DNA from: Berkiella sp963829835
Lineage (GTDB): Bacteria > Pseudomonadota > Gammaproteobacteria > Berkiellales > Berkiellaceae
DNA length: 64,000 bases
NCBI GenBank assembly: GCA_963829835.1
Contig: CAWHKC010000004.1
Location: forward strand, 1,426,001 to 1,490,000
Direction: 5' to 3'
Part shown: piece by piece, positions 34,632 through 43,481 of the stretch
Layout of the letters: each line of letters opens with the position of its first letter
Position numbering within the stretch: position 1 is the stretch's first letter
Made by a program: the position numbers and the translations under genes
The notes under the pieces: model-generated
Seen by the model: the letters and a program-made list of their open reading frames with translations, nothing else
Told to the model about the DNA's origin: nothing
Databases searched by the model: none

Positions 34632-35636
34632 CTAGTCAGTTATGTCAGTTAGAATAGTATGGTAATTTTGCAAACGAAAGGGGGCAATTTTGCCCATTTT
34701 TAAGGCTGTCTGTAAAGCGCAATCTGGTTCGTTGCTATGTTCACAATTACGATACTTGCATTGCCCTAAATAAGGACCAAATTCTTTAAAACCATGCTTG
34801 ATGGCGGTTTTACTAAAATGCCGTAAATTAAACTCATGGATCCCAGGAGAATCGATAATGTTACCACCTTTAGGCAAATGATAAAGGCGAGAGGCTGTTG
34901 TCGTATGGCGACCAAATCGATGGATTTTCGATAATTCCTGGGTTTGAACTTTGGCATCGGGAATCAAAGCATTCAACAATGAAGATTTGCCAACCCCTGA
35001 TTGTCCCATCAATACCCCAGTCTTTCCTTTTAATGCTTCTTCTAAGATAAGCAAACCAGAACTTGTTTTAGAGCTAACTTCTAAACAAGGATAACCAATT
35101 TGCTGATAGACGAGCGATTTTTCACGTAATACTTGATGTGATGGTTTAAACGGTAAATCACACTTATTAATAACAATGATAGCGGGTAGTTTTAAAGTTT
35201 CTGCAATTATAAGATATCTATCAAGCGTTGTTTGCTTAGGCAGCGGTTCAAGAGCCGTCACGATCACCATTAAATCAACATTCGATACAATAGGTTTTGA
35301 TGAGTGTCTATCCGGGCGAGTGATGGTAGAGCGACGCTCGCCACAGGCCACAACAATACCCGTTTCATCATCAATTTGCTGCCAGATGATTTCATCGCCT
35401 GTGACCAACGTTCCAAGATTTTGTCTTAGGCCACAGCAAAAAAGTTGGCCTGCTTGGTTTTCAACTATGAGGGTGGTACCGTAGTGCGCAATGAGGAGCC
35501 CGGGTTGTTCAGGACCTAAACTTTGGTTTATGGTGTCATGAGCTGCGCCCGCAGGATCTTTGGCCCTAGCTTGGCGTTTTGCTTGCATAGTTTTCTGCCG
35601 CGTCAATTGGCGGTTAGTAAGTCGACGTTTCACCAT
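34632..35636 (-). CDS. rsgA: Small ribosomal subunit biogenesis GTPase RsgA
   Basis: This 334-residue circularly permuted GTPase helps late 30S maturation. The basic N-terminal tail (MVKRRLTNRQLTRQK) precedes an OB-fold. G4 (VINKCDLPF) comes before G1 (GQSGVGKSSLLNAL) and G3 (DSPGIHEF), the hallmark permutation. The C-terminal zinc knuckle has CKYRNCEHSNEPDC near residue 290. It is divergent from orn, as in E. coli. Confidence 0.96.
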   Translation of the reverse strand: MVKRRLTNRQLTRQKTMQAKRQARAKDPAGAAHDTINQSLGPEQPGLLIAHYGTTLIVENQAGQLFCCGLRQNLGTLVTGDEIIWQQIDDETGIVVACGERRSTITRPDRHSSKPIVSNVDLMVIVTALEPLPKQTTLDRYLIIAETLKLPAIIVINKCDLPFKPSHQVLREKSLVYQQIGYPCLEVSSKTSSGLLILEEALKGKTGVLMGQSGVGKSSLLNALIPDAKVQTQELSKIHRFGRHTTTASRLYHLPKGGNIIDSPGIHEFNLRHFSKTAIKHGFKEFGPYLGQCKYRNCEHSNEPDCALQTALKMGKIAPFRLQNYHTILTDITD

Positions 35637-35670
35637 AGGTGTATATATTGAGTCAGTCTAAGGATAAAGT

Positions 35671-36246
35671 ATGAATGATAAGCCAACGCGTTTGATTTGG
35701 ATAGATCTAGAGATGACTGGCTTAGATACTCAAAACGACGTTATTATCGAAATAGCGACATTAATCACTGACGGTAACCTGAATATCGTTGCGCAAGGGC
35801 CAAGTCTTGCTATCCATCAGCCAGATGAGATTCTAAATAAGATGGATGCTTGGTGCACAAAACAACATGGACTATCTGGACTCACGGAACGGGTGAAACA
35901 AAGCACCATCACTTGCGAACAAGCTGAACAGCAAACTTTAGCATTTGTACAACAATATGTTAGTCCGAAGGTTTCTCCAATGTGTGGTAATACCATTTGC
36001 CAGGATAGACGTTTTTTAAGTCGCTTGATGCCAACCTTAGAAGCCTACTTTCATTATCGCCATTTAGATGTCAGCACAGTAAAAGAGTTAGCCAAAATAT
36101 GGGCGCCAGAAGTGTTTAAAGGCATTAACAAGACAGGGCGCCATCTTGCTATGGATGACATCAAAGAATCCATTGAAGAACTCACCTATTACAGAGACCA
36201 CTTTTTCAAAATTTCTGATAAAGCCGGTGAGAATGAACATGAATGA
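35671..36246 (+). CDS. orn: Oligoribonuclease
   Basis: The 191-residue DEDDh exonuclease degrades 2-5 nt RNAs and the pGpG product of cyclic-di-GMP turnover. Exo I is IWIDLEMTGLD near residue 10, Exo II follows in the CGNTICQDRRFL region, and Exo III has the final His-Asp (HLAMDDIKESI) near residue 161. AAGGA precedes the ATG at good spacing. Its end overlaps the start of nnr by a few bases. Confidence 0.96.
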   Translation: MNDKPTRLIWIDLEMTGLDTQNDVIIEIATLITDGNLNIVAQGPSLAIHQPDEILNKMDAWCTKQHGLSGLTERVKQSTITCEQAEQQTLAFVQQYVSPKVSPMCGNTICQDRRFLSRLMPTLEAYFHYRHLDVSTVKELAKIWAPEVFKGINKTGRHLAMDDIKESIEELTYYRDHFFKISDKAGENEHE

Positions 36247-37729
36247 TTTACCTGTTTCTTTATATTTAGGTTCTGATGTTAAAAAGCTTGATAAACTAGC
36301 ACTAGAGCATCTTAAGATTTCTGGCTATCAATTAATGTGCCGGGCAGGGCAAGCGGCTTTTAATGTATTGCAAGAACAATGGCCCCATGCGAAAACAATT
36401 ACAGTTTGTTGTGGTCCAGGAAATAACGGTGGCGATGGTTTTGTTTTGGCCCGCTTAGCAAAAGCGCAGGGAATGCAGGTCACCGTCTATGCTATTGGTG
36501 AAATAGCAGAAAATAAAACTTCCCAAGAGGCAAAACAAGCCAAAGAAGAATGGTTAGCAACGGGTGCTGAAATTATTCGCTTTCAAGGCCAAACCTTGAA
36601 TGCAGATGTAATTGTGGATGCATTGCTGGGTATTGGCGCCTATTTGCCAATGGCGCCGGAGTTTCAAAATGCCATTTTGGCGATAAATAAAAGTCAGTGT
36701 CCTGTGCTTGCGATTGATCTGCCCTCGGGTCTACATGCTGATCTGGGTTCTTTTGAACACGTTGTGAAGGCGTCTGTCACCTTAACGGTTGTTGCCTTAA
36801 AAATCGGATTAGTTTCTGGTAATGCAATCGATGTTGTTGGCACACTTGTTTTTGATAGTCTTGGGGTAAGTCCTGGCTTATTTTCTCAAGTGAAACCTTG
36901 TGCTTGGCGGATTGTCTATGAGGATATTATTCAAGCATTGCCCACAAGACGCCTGTCTTCAAACAAAGGGGATAACGGCCATGTGTGTGTTATCGGTGGT
37001 GGTCAAATTGGTTATAGTGGTGCCGTTTGTTTGGCAGGAGAATCTGCTCTTCGCGCAGGCGCTGGATTAGTCTCTGCCATTGTTGAACCCTTGAGTTTGC
37101 CATTAATGGCACGAAGTCCTGCCGAGCTGATGGTTTATGGATATGCCAAGCCAAAAGAAATGAATGATTTAATTGAAAGAGCAACGATTTTGCTTTTAGG
37201 TCCAGGATTAAGTCAAACCAAGTGGGGGGAATCTTTTTTCCATGCTACTTTAAAGACGAATAAAACCCTCTTAGTTGATGCAGATGGCCTTAATTGGTTG
37301 GCCCGCTTCCCTCAAAAGAGAAGTAACTGGATCCTGACGCCTCATCCTGGAGAAGCAGCCCGACTATTAGGAACAACAACCCAAAAAGTACAACAAGATA
37401 GACTTAATGCTGCTATTGCCTTAAAAGAAAAATATGATGGCGTCATCGTGCTCAAAGGCGCTGGAACCATTGTGGTCGCCGAGAATGGTGAAATCGCAGT
37501 GAATATTGGTGGAAATCCTGCCCTTAGCACTGGCGGTACCGGAGATGTTTTGGGGGGATTAATAGCAAGTTTAGTCGCGCAACGTTTATCATTATCACAA
37601 GCGGCTTGCCTTGGAGTGAGTGTGCATTTTTGCGCAGCTACAATAGAGAAATCTTTGGGAGCGCGTGGAATGCTAGCCAGCGATCTCTTTTTGCATATAC
37701 GTAGCCTAATTAATCCCGAAGGTAAATGA
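36239..37729 (+). CDS. nnr: Bifunctional NAD(P)H-hydrate epimerase/dehydratase
   Basis: The protein repairs hydrated NADH and NADPH. The N-terminal YjeF_N epimerase part has CGPGNNGGDGFVLAR near residue 55 and AIDLPSGLHAD near residue 155. The C-terminal ADP-dependent dehydratase part has GAGLVSAIV, LLGPGLSQTKWG, and NPALSTGGTGDVLGGLIASL near residue 425. The frame extends upstream into orn, but GGTGAG lies seven bases before the ATG at 36239, giving 496 residues. It overlaps orn and tsaE, in the E. coli order orn-nnr-tsaE. Confidence 0.94.
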   Translation: MNDLPVSLYLGSDVKKLDKLALEHLKISGYQLMCRAGQAAFNVLQEQWPHAKTITVCCGPGNNGGDGFVLARLAKAQGMQVTVYAIGEIAENKTSQEAKQAKEEWLATGAEIIRFQGQTLNADVIVDALLGIGAYLPMAPEFQNAILAINKSQCPVLAIDLPSGLHADLGSFEHVVKASVTLTVVALKIGLVSGNAIDVVGTLVFDSLGVSPGLFSQVKPCAWRIVYEDIIQALPTRRLSSNKGDNGHVCVIGGGQIGYSGAVCLAGESALRAGAGLVSAIVEPLSLPLMARSPAELMVYGYAKPKEMNDLIERATILLLGPGLSQTKWGESFFHATLKTNKTLLVDADGLNWLARFPQKRSNWILTPHPGEAARLLGTTTQKVQQDRLNAAIALKEKYDGVIVLKGAGTIVVAENGEIAVNIGGNPALSTGGTGDVLGGLIASLVAQRLSLSQAACLGVSVHFCAATIEKSLGARGMLASDLFLHIRSLINPEGK

Positions 37730-38202
37730 TGAGTTTACAATCCATTGATATGGTGATCGTCGATTCTCTGAAAATGGAAACTGTTGGTCGTCTTCTGTAT
37801 CATGCATGCCGTCCAAACGGCATCGTACTTTATTTATCGGGTGACTTGGGGGCGGGCAAAACAACATTAGTCAGAGGATTTCTACGAGCAATGGATTTTG
37901 TTGGAAACGTTAAAAGTCCAACCTATACTTTAGTTGAACCCTATGAATTTGCTAATGTAAAAGTCTACCACTTTGATTTTTACCGATTACAGTCTCCTTA
38001 TGAACTTGAATATATGGGGATTAGAGATTATTTTCAGGCTGATGCATATTGTTTAGTTGAATGGCCAGAAAAAGCAAAGCCAATGTTGCCCCAAAGTGAC
38101 ATACATGTCCATATAAAGATAACCCAAGAGTCCAGGCAGGTTATCATTGAAGCGAATACGGATAGAGGCAAGGATGTATTGCAAAAATTTAAAGAACAAT
38201 AG
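37726..38202 (+). CDS. tsaE: tRNA threonylcarbamoyladenosine biosynthesis ATPase TsaE
   Basis: The 158-residue P-loop protein works with TsaB and TsaD to make t6A37 on ANN-decoding tRNAs. The Walker A is LSGDLGAGKTTLVRGF near residue 38. SPTYTLVEPY near residue 64 and HFDFYRL near residue 80 are the family switch motifs, and VEWPEK near residue 109 is conserved. It overlaps nnr by four bases (ATGA). Its 3' end overlaps amiB. Confidence 0.95.
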   Translation: MMSLQSIDMVIVDSLKMETVGRLLYHACRPNGIVLYLSGDLGAGKTTLVRGFLRAMDFVGNVKSPTYTLVEPYEFANVKVYHFDFYRLQSPYELEYMGIRDYFQADAYCLVEWPEKAKPMLPQSDIHVHIKITQESRQVIIEANTDRGKDVLQKFKEQ

Positions 38203-39397
38203 ATTGTTAGGTTGGGTAATGTTAGTGCTGATTTCTTACAGCACATTGTCTTTTGCTGAAAAAAAAGTAGAAGGTCTTCGAGTTTGGGCTTCCCCTGATA
38301 GCACACGTTTAGTATTTGATTTATCAGAAACAGTGAAATACAAATTATTTACACTCGATAATCCTTATCGCGTTGTGATAGATATCGAAGGTGCTCAATT
38401 TAAAGGCCAATTTGATGAGAGTACCCTAGCAGGATCGAACATCACCCGTATTCGTCACGGGGCAAGAGATGGGGGTGTGCGTTTAGTTTTGGATCTGCAG
38501 GAAAAAGTAAAACCATCTAGTTTCCAGATGGCACCAAATCAAGCCTATGGTCATCGTTTGGTCGTTGATCTTGCCTTTAATGGTCCATCGAAAATTACCG
38601 CCGCGCCAGCCACATCCACAATTCCCGCTAACCCAACAAAAGTTGTTGAGCATAGCAAACAGACTACTCGAGAATTTATTGTTGCGATTGATCCGGGGCA
38701 CGGAGGAGATGATACAGGCGCCATTGGACATCATCACAAATTAAAAGAGAAGGATGTCGTTTTTGCCGTTTCAAAAAAATTGCAATCATTGATTAATGCA
38801 CAACCTGGTATGAAGGCTTATTTGGTACGATCCGGTGACTATTATGTTGGGTTACGAAATAGAATGGCGTTAGCAAGAGATCAAGGCGCCGATCTTTTCA
38901 TATCAGTCCATGCAGATAGTTTTAAAGATACACGTGCATCTGGCGCTTCCGTTTTCGTCTTGTCAGAAAAAGGAGCCAGTAACGAAGCTGCTCGCTGGTT
39001 AGCTGAAAGAGAAAATCGTTCAGATTTAATTGGTGGTGTAAAACTAGAAGATAAGGGCGATCTCTTAGCTTCTGTTTTATTGGATTTATCTCAAACGGCT
39101 AGTCAGAGTGCTAGTCATGAATTAGCGAATCATCTTATTGCCAATCTGGCAAAAGTAACCGATTTGCACCACAAGACAGTCCAACATGCAGGCTTTATGG
39201 TACTTAAATCTCCTGATATTCCTTCTGTTTTAGTTGAGCTGGGTTTTATTTCTAATCATAATGGTGAAAAAAAACTGCAAACTCAAGCGCATCAACAAGC
39301 CTTAGCAACAGCTTTGTTAACCGGCGTAAAAGCTTATGCTGCTAAACGTCCTCCTCCGATCAAGCATCCCCAAGACTGGACGGTAGCGAAGAAATAA
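38174..39397 (+). CDS. amiB: N-acetylmuramoyl-L-alanine amidase, AMIN plus Amidase_3
   Basis: This periplasmic zinc amidase cleaves peptidoglycan stem peptides at division. The ATG at 38174 has GAGG five bases upstream and gives 407 residues with a signal peptide ending in LSFA. The AMIN domain covers about residues 30-135. The catalytic Amidase_3 domain starts at AIDPGHGGDDTGAIG (zinc His) near residue 175, with SVHADSF near residue 250 and VELGFISN near residue 357. It overlaps tsaE by 29 bases and ends one base before mutL. Confidence 0.94.
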   Translation: MYCKNLKNNRLLGWVMLVLISYSTLSFAEKKVEGLRVWASPDSTRLVFDLSETVKYKLFTLDNPYRVVIDIEGAQFKGQFDESTLAGSNITRIRHGARDGGVRLVLDLQEKVKPSSFQMAPNQAYGHRLVVDLAFNGPSKITAAPATSTIPANPTKVVEHSKQTTREFIVAIDPGHGGDDTGAIGHHHKLKEKDVVFAVSKKLQSLINAQPGMKAYLVRSGDYYVGLRNRMALARDQGADLFISVHADSFKDTRASGASVFVLSEKGASNEAARWLAERENRSDLIGGVKLEDKGDLLASVLLDLSQTASQSASHELANHLIANLAKVTDLHHKTVQHAGFMVLKSPDIPSVLVELGFISNHNGEKKLQTQAHQQALATALLTGVKAYAAKRPPPIKHPQDWTVAKK

Positions 39398-39398
39398 C

Positions 39399-41063
39399 GT
39401 GTCAACAAGTCGTATTGTTCAACTTTCATCTTTAATAGCCAACCAAATTGCCGCCGGTGAAGTGGTAGAGCGTCCGGCATCGGTGGTGAAAGAATTACTA
39501 GAAAATAGCATAGATTCAGGCGCCGACAAGATTGAGGTTGAAATCGAGGGTGGTGGCATGCACCTTATAAGGGTGCGCGATAACGGTCATGGCATCATAA
39601 AATCAGATCTTATCTTGGCTTTCTCTCGTCATGCCACAAGCAAAATACGGACTCAGGCAGACTTAGAAGCCATCACCTCTATGGGATTTCGTGGTGAAGC
39701 ACTAGCGAGTATAGCTTCTGTTTCACGTTGTCGATTAATCTCACAAGTTCAAAATCAAGAAAGTGCTTGGCAAATTCAATTTACCCCTGATTTGTCACCA
39801 ACATTACAGCCTGCGGCACATCCTGTTGGCACGACAGTTGATGTGTTGGATTTGTTTTACAATACTCCCGTGCGGCGAAAATTTCTGCGCAGTGAAAAAA
39901 CAGAGTTTCAAGCCATAGAAGAAGTGGTGAAGCGTCAAGCCCTTGCGTTTCCTCACGTAACTATCAGTTTAAAGCATCAGCAAAAGTTAGTACGACTTTA
40001 CCCAGGTGTTGCAAAGGGTGGGAATGAAATAGCGCGTCTTTCAAAAATATGTGGTCAGCTGTTTGCGAAATGCGCAGCACAAATATCCATGCAAGCAGGA
40101 ACGTTGTCTTTGCATGGTTGGTTAGGATTGCCAAGTATTGCAAGGAGAGTTGCAGATTGCCAGTACTTTTTTGTAAATCAACGCATAATCAAGGATCGAT
40201 TACTTAATCATGTCATTAAGACAATTTACTTACAACATCCAGATATGATTGAGGGTTCTTATCCTTGCTATGTTTTATATTTGACATGCGATCCTATAGA
40301 AGTGGATGTCAATGTTCATCCTACAAAACAAGAAGTAAGGTTTGCGAATGCGCGACTCGTGCATGATTTTATGAGTAAATGTATTCGCGAAACACTCAAT
40401 GAAATAGCTAACCCACAACCAATTGATTCTGCTACACCCTTCACAGCAAAGGGACCTTCAAAACGCTATTTTCAAAGTAATGAGAGTCAAGATTTCTTGT
40501 CTTCCAAAGCATTTTATGAAGCCGCTATTCCTTATGAAATGCCAGAAAAACTGCTTATCAGGAGTGAACGCTTTGCCATTATTGAAGAGAAAATGAGTTT
40601 GGTTTTTCTCGATTTAGAAAAAGCAAAAGCAGCACTTCTTGCTTTTTATTATGAAAAAAATGATGGCGATATTCCAACGAAGACCTTACTTTTTCCGTTG
40701 CGCTTTGTTTTGTCAAAACGTTTTCCCAATCAAAATAACATTGTCAATCATTTGCAGAAGTTTGGCTTTGGATTACGAATAGAAAATAGGGAAGTTGTCT
40801 TGTTACAACAGCCTGAGATAATTCATCAACCATGGAATGAGCATAAAATGGAAGCACTTATTAGTGCTGCATGGTTTTCCAAAGAAGCAATCCTTCCGGC
40901 TCTCATTGATCAGATTGACTGTGATTTTGCAAATACGCCATTAATACTTGAATGGATAGCGCTTAATCAGAAAGGTCCCTGGATACGCCTAACGCATCTT
41001 GAGATGGCAAAAATGATAAAAGCAAAGGAAGACTCCTTATCAATGACCTTGGCCCCCCTTTAA
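39399..41063 (+). CDS. mutL: DNA mismatch repair protein MutL
   Basis: The 554-residue GHKL ATPase couples MutS to strand incision. ATP-site motifs are NQIAAGEVVERPASVVKELL (16-35), DNGHGI, RHATSKI and GFRGEALASI. The C-terminal dimerisation domain is shorter than in E. coli (615 residues), and no DQHAxxER endonuclease motif is visible, consistent with a MutH-dependent or non-nicking form. The start is a GTG one base after the amiB stop. The amiB-mutL-miaA order is conserved. Confidence 0.96.
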   Translation: MSTSRIVQLSSLIANQIAAGEVVERPASVVKELLENSIDSGADKIEVEIEGGGMHLIRVRDNGHGIIKSDLILAFSRHATSKIRTQADLEAITSMGFRGEALASIASVSRCRLISQVQNQESAWQIQFTPDLSPTLQPAAHPVGTTVDVLDLFYNTPVRRKFLRSEKTEFQAIEEVVKRQALAFPHVTISLKHQQKLVRLYPGVAKGGNEIARLSKICGQLFAKCAAQISMQAGTLSLHGWLGLPSIARRVADCQYFFVNQRIIKDRLLNHVIKTIYLQHPDMIEGSYPCYVLYLTCDPIEVDVNVHPTKQEVRFANARLVHDFMSKCIRETLNEIANPQPIDSATPFTAKGPSKRYFQSNESQDFLSSKAFYEAAIPYEMPEKLLIRSERFAIIEEKMSLVFLDLEKAKAALLAFYYEKNDGDIPTKTLLFPLRFVLSKRFPNQNNIVNHLQKFGFGLRIENREVVLLQQPEIIHQPWNEHKMEALISAAWFSKEAILPALIDQIDCDFANTPLILEWIALNQKGPWIRLTHLEMAKMIKAKEDSLSMTLAPL

Positions 41064-41154
41064 TGATATAGTCACGGGCTTTGAAGCTTCAAAGGTGCAA
41101 ATTGGGCATTTTTATGAAGTTGATTAAATAGCTAAACATATAAAGGATACACTC

Positions 41155-41421
41155 ATGGCAGAACTTTCAACAGAACTGATTGTTGCAGATGTGGTTGGCA
41201 CCATCGGCGTCGCATTAACATTAATAGCCTACTTTTTATTGCAAATTGATAGAATTTCTTCCACGGGAAGAAACTATTCTTTGCTTAATACCTTTGGTGC
41301 CGCTTTGATTTTGTATTCTCTGTATTTTAATTGGAATACCCCCGCTGTCATTATGGAAACAGCATGGTTTTTAATTAGTCTTTATGGATTGATAAGACAC
41401 TATAATCCGCGCCCTCAATAG
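41155..41421 (+). CDS. CBU_0592-family small membrane protein
   Basis: The 88-residue protein has three hydrophobic segments: VVGTIGVALTLIAYFLLQ near residue 14, YSLLNTFGAALILYSLYF near 40, and TAWFLISLYGLI near 69. The pattern matches a small membrane family first noted in Coxiella and found in many proteobacteria, often near transporters. No function is established. It sits between mutL and miaA, where E. coli has nothing, and its stop overlaps a possible GTG start of miaA. Confidence 0.75.
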   Translation: MAELSTELIVADVVGTIGVALTLIAYFLLQIDRISSTGRNYSLLNTFGAALILYSLYFNWNTPAVIMETAWFLISLYGLIRHYNPRPQ

Positions 41422-41429
41422 TGGTTTCT

Positions 41430-42380
41430 ATGGATAATCAAGAATTCGAAAATCCGCTTGCTGTCTGCTTAATGGGGCCCACAGCTTGTGGAAAAACCGA
41501 TTTAGCCATTTCTTTGACGCAACATTTGCCAATTGAAATTATTAACGTTGATTCAGCGCAAATTTATCAAGGATTGGATATAGGATCGGGTAAGCCATCT
41601 CGTGCTATTCGAGAACAAATTCCACATCATTTAATGGATTTTTTAGATCCTAAAATACCTTACAGTGCGGCTCAATTTCGAATGCATGCACAAGCGCTAA
41701 TGCAAGAAATACACCTGCGTGGCAACATACCAGTATTGGTCGGTGGCACAATGTTATATTTCAAAGTATTGCAAGAAGGCATGTCTAACCTTCCCGATGC
41801 GAATCCAAGTATTAGAGCATCGATAGAAGCAATAGCGTCCCAGGAGGGTTGGGCTGCGTTATATCAAAAATTAGAAAATGATGATCCACTAACTGCCTCA
41901 TGCATTAAACCAAACGATACCCAACGCATTCAGCGGGCTTTAGAAATATTAGAAATAACTGGGAAACCCAAATCCTATTGGCTTGCACTTCCAAAACAAC
42001 ATGATCTCAAGCATTTTAGATTTCTCAATATAGCTCTATTGCCATTGGAATCGCTTCGAAGTGTGTTGCACGAACGGATTAGTCTTCGATTTGATGCTAT
42101 GCTTTCGCATGGCTTAATCGATGAAGTAGAAAAATTAAAGCGTCGAGGCGATTTAGATACCTCATTGCCCAGCATAAGGGCTGTGGGATATCGTCAAGCA
42201 TGGCAATATTTATCAGGAGAAATCACCTATGATGATATGCGTGAAAAAGCCATTGCCGCCACTCGTCAACTGGCCAAGCGCCAATTGACATGGTTACGGC
42301 AATGGACAGGTTTAAACCAATTTGATTTTCAAGATCCTGAAATTTTGTTCAAAGTGCTGGCCTTGATTGGTGAGGCTTGA
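41430..42380 (+). CDS. miaA: tRNA dimethylallyltransferase
   Basis: The enzyme adds a dimethylallyl group to A37 of tRNAs that read UNN codons. The P-loop LMGPTACGKTDLAISL is at residue 13. NVDSAQIYQGLDIGSGKP near residue 35 holds the catalytic Asp. LVGGTMLYFKVL near residue 100 and AVGYRQAWQYL near residue 250 are also diagnostic. A GTG at 41421 is an alternative start. The 3' end overlaps a convergent unknown by 32 bases. Confidence 0.95.
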   Translation: MDNQEFENPLAVCLMGPTACGKTDLAISLTQHLPIEIINVDSAQIYQGLDIGSGKPSRAIREQIPHHLMDFLDPKIPYSAAQFRMHAQALMQEIHLRGNIPVLVGGTMLYFKVLQEGMSNLPDANPSIRASIEAIASQEGWAALYQKLENDDPLTASCIKPNDTQRIQRALEILEITGKPKSYWLALPKQHDLKHFRFLNIALLPLESLRSVLHERISLRFDAMLSHGLIDEVEKLKRRGDLDTSLPSIRAVGYRQAWQYLSGEITYDDMREKAIAATRQLAKRQLTWLRQWTGLNQFDFQDPEILFKVLALIGEA

Positions 42381-42972
42381 CCTTAAGCTTATAAGTAAGC
42401 TCACCTTTTTGCAGCGAATCCATAATTTTCGTACGCTCTCCAATAGGCTTTTTGTTTCCTTTTTCATCTTCAAATGGGCTTTTGACAAGAGCACCATTTA
42501 AACCAAAGGCATCTTTTCCTTCCCCTTCATAAATTTGGGGTTGTCTTTGATGTTTTAATTGAAATGCTTCTGCTTTTTGGATGATTTCAGGTTGAACAAT
42601 ATTTGGCGCTTTTGCTTCATGCACGCTTTCTAGTTGAAGAGCGATTTCTTTGGCTTTCTCTGCAATTTTAGCATCGGTAACTGGCGCTAAGACTGTGGCT
42701 TTCTCTTCAATTTTAACATCGCTAACAGGCGCTAAATCGGTAGTTTTCCCTTCAATTTTAACGTCGCTAACTGGTGCAAAGACAGTTGCTTCGCGTAGCG
42801 TATTTTTAGTCCTGCGACCGAGCCCTGATGGCGATGACTGGGCAGGCTTTACACTGGATTCAACAACGGGCACTTGATTTATAGTAATGGGGCCAGAAAG
42901 GGATGCATGATCATCATGATGTTTATGATGACCAAAGATTTTACGCGCTGTTTTTTTAAAGAACTTTATCAT
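42349..42972 (-). CDS. Hypothetical protein with three 15-residue repeats
   Basis: The ATG at 42972 has GAGGAG seven bases upstream and gives 207 residues; the frame is open further but without support. A basic amphipathic start (MIKFFKKTARKIFGHHKHH) is followed by a linker. Three tandem 15-residue units share the core APVSDVKIEEK (about residues 70-115), and the C-terminal part ends in KLKVKPHQSRPAL. There is no signal peptide. The repeat and the basic head recall small secreted proteins of intracellular bacteria, but no family is recognised. It is inserted between miaA and hfq, which are normally adjacent. Confidence 0.6.
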   Translation of the reverse strand: MIKFFKKTARKIFGHHKHHDDHASLSGPITINQVPVVESSVKPAQSSPSGLGRRTKNTLREATVFAPVSDVKIEGKTTDLAPVSDVKIEEKATVLAPVTDAKIAEKAKEIALQLESVHEAKAPNIVQPEIIQKAEAFQLKHQRQPQIYEGEGKDAFGLNGALVKSPFEDEKGNKKPIGERTKIMDSLQKGELTYKLKVKPHQSRPAL

Positions 42973-43084
42973 AAGAGTACTCCTCAAAGTCAATATTTGT
43001 GATAGGTCACAAGTAGCAAAAAAAATCCTACACAATCACTAGGTGATTGCTTGTTTTTTTTGGGAGCATCCATACTCGGGTATG

Positions 43085-43145
43085 TCAGATCGAACAGTGA
43101 AACTGCTCGATCTGAATTAAGATAATCTCAATGATTTGAGATTAT
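43085..43145. terminator. Two consecutive hairpins
   Basis: Hairpin 1 (43085-43115) pairs TCAGATCGAACAG with CTGCTCGATCTGA with one mismatch. Hairpin 2 (43122-43145) pairs ATAATCTCAA with TTGAGATTAT and is followed on the plus strand by TTTTTT. Hairpin 2 contains the stop codon of the minus-strand mini-gene at 43142-43303. Together they isolate that gene from the repeat-protein gene. Confidence 0.55.
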
Positions 43146-43303
43146 TTTTTGTCGCGTTGGTTTTGATCGCGTTGATTTGGATTGCCAGGTTTTCCTGTTT
43201 GTTGTTGTGTTTGTTGTCCTGGTTTTTGTCCTGGTTGATTCATTCCTTGTTTATTTTTGTCCATTTTGTCTTTGTTGAATTTATCTTGATTTTTGTCTGT
43301 CAT
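43142..43303 (-). CDS. 53-residue Lys/Gln-rich mini-protein
   Basis: The frame runs from ATG at 43303 to TAA at 43142. The product begins MTDKNQDKFNKDKMDKNKQ and continues through QKPGQQTQQQ to NQRDQNQRDKK. It is wholly hydrophilic and certainly disordered. Similar short K/Q/N/D-rich proteins occur in gammaproteobacteria as stress-related hydrophilins, but that link is only compositional. Hairpins at its 3' end favour a real transcript. Confidence 0.5.
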   Translation of the reverse strand: MTDKNQDKFNKDKMDKNKQGMNQPGQKPGQQTQQQTGKPGNPNQRDQNQRDKK

Positions 43304-43481
43304 GGCTACATCTCCACATATTGATTAATAATCAGGTACTACTTTCAGCGATAAATCTATACAAACTGTTTAGATTTTCATGCAAAACAGCACATACTGC
43401 TTCGCTGTGTGATTTAAATATAGCCTAGTTTTTGTTTTGATAGGGTGCAGTTTTAGCTAGTTAAGTATGATCAGATCATGC

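Noticed and set aside
36146..36238. N-terminal extension of nnr
   Set aside because: The extension lies inside orn in another frame; the ATG at 36239 has a good ribosome site and fits the family start.
42349..42972. CRISPR-like or VNTR array because of the three 45-base repeats
   Set aside because: The units are in frame inside a coding sequence without spacers, so they are protein repeats.
43136..43324. Plus-strand Leu/Phe-rich frame
   Set aside because: It is antisense to the K/Q-rich mini-gene; the hydrophobic composition is what antisense of Lys/Gln codons gives.
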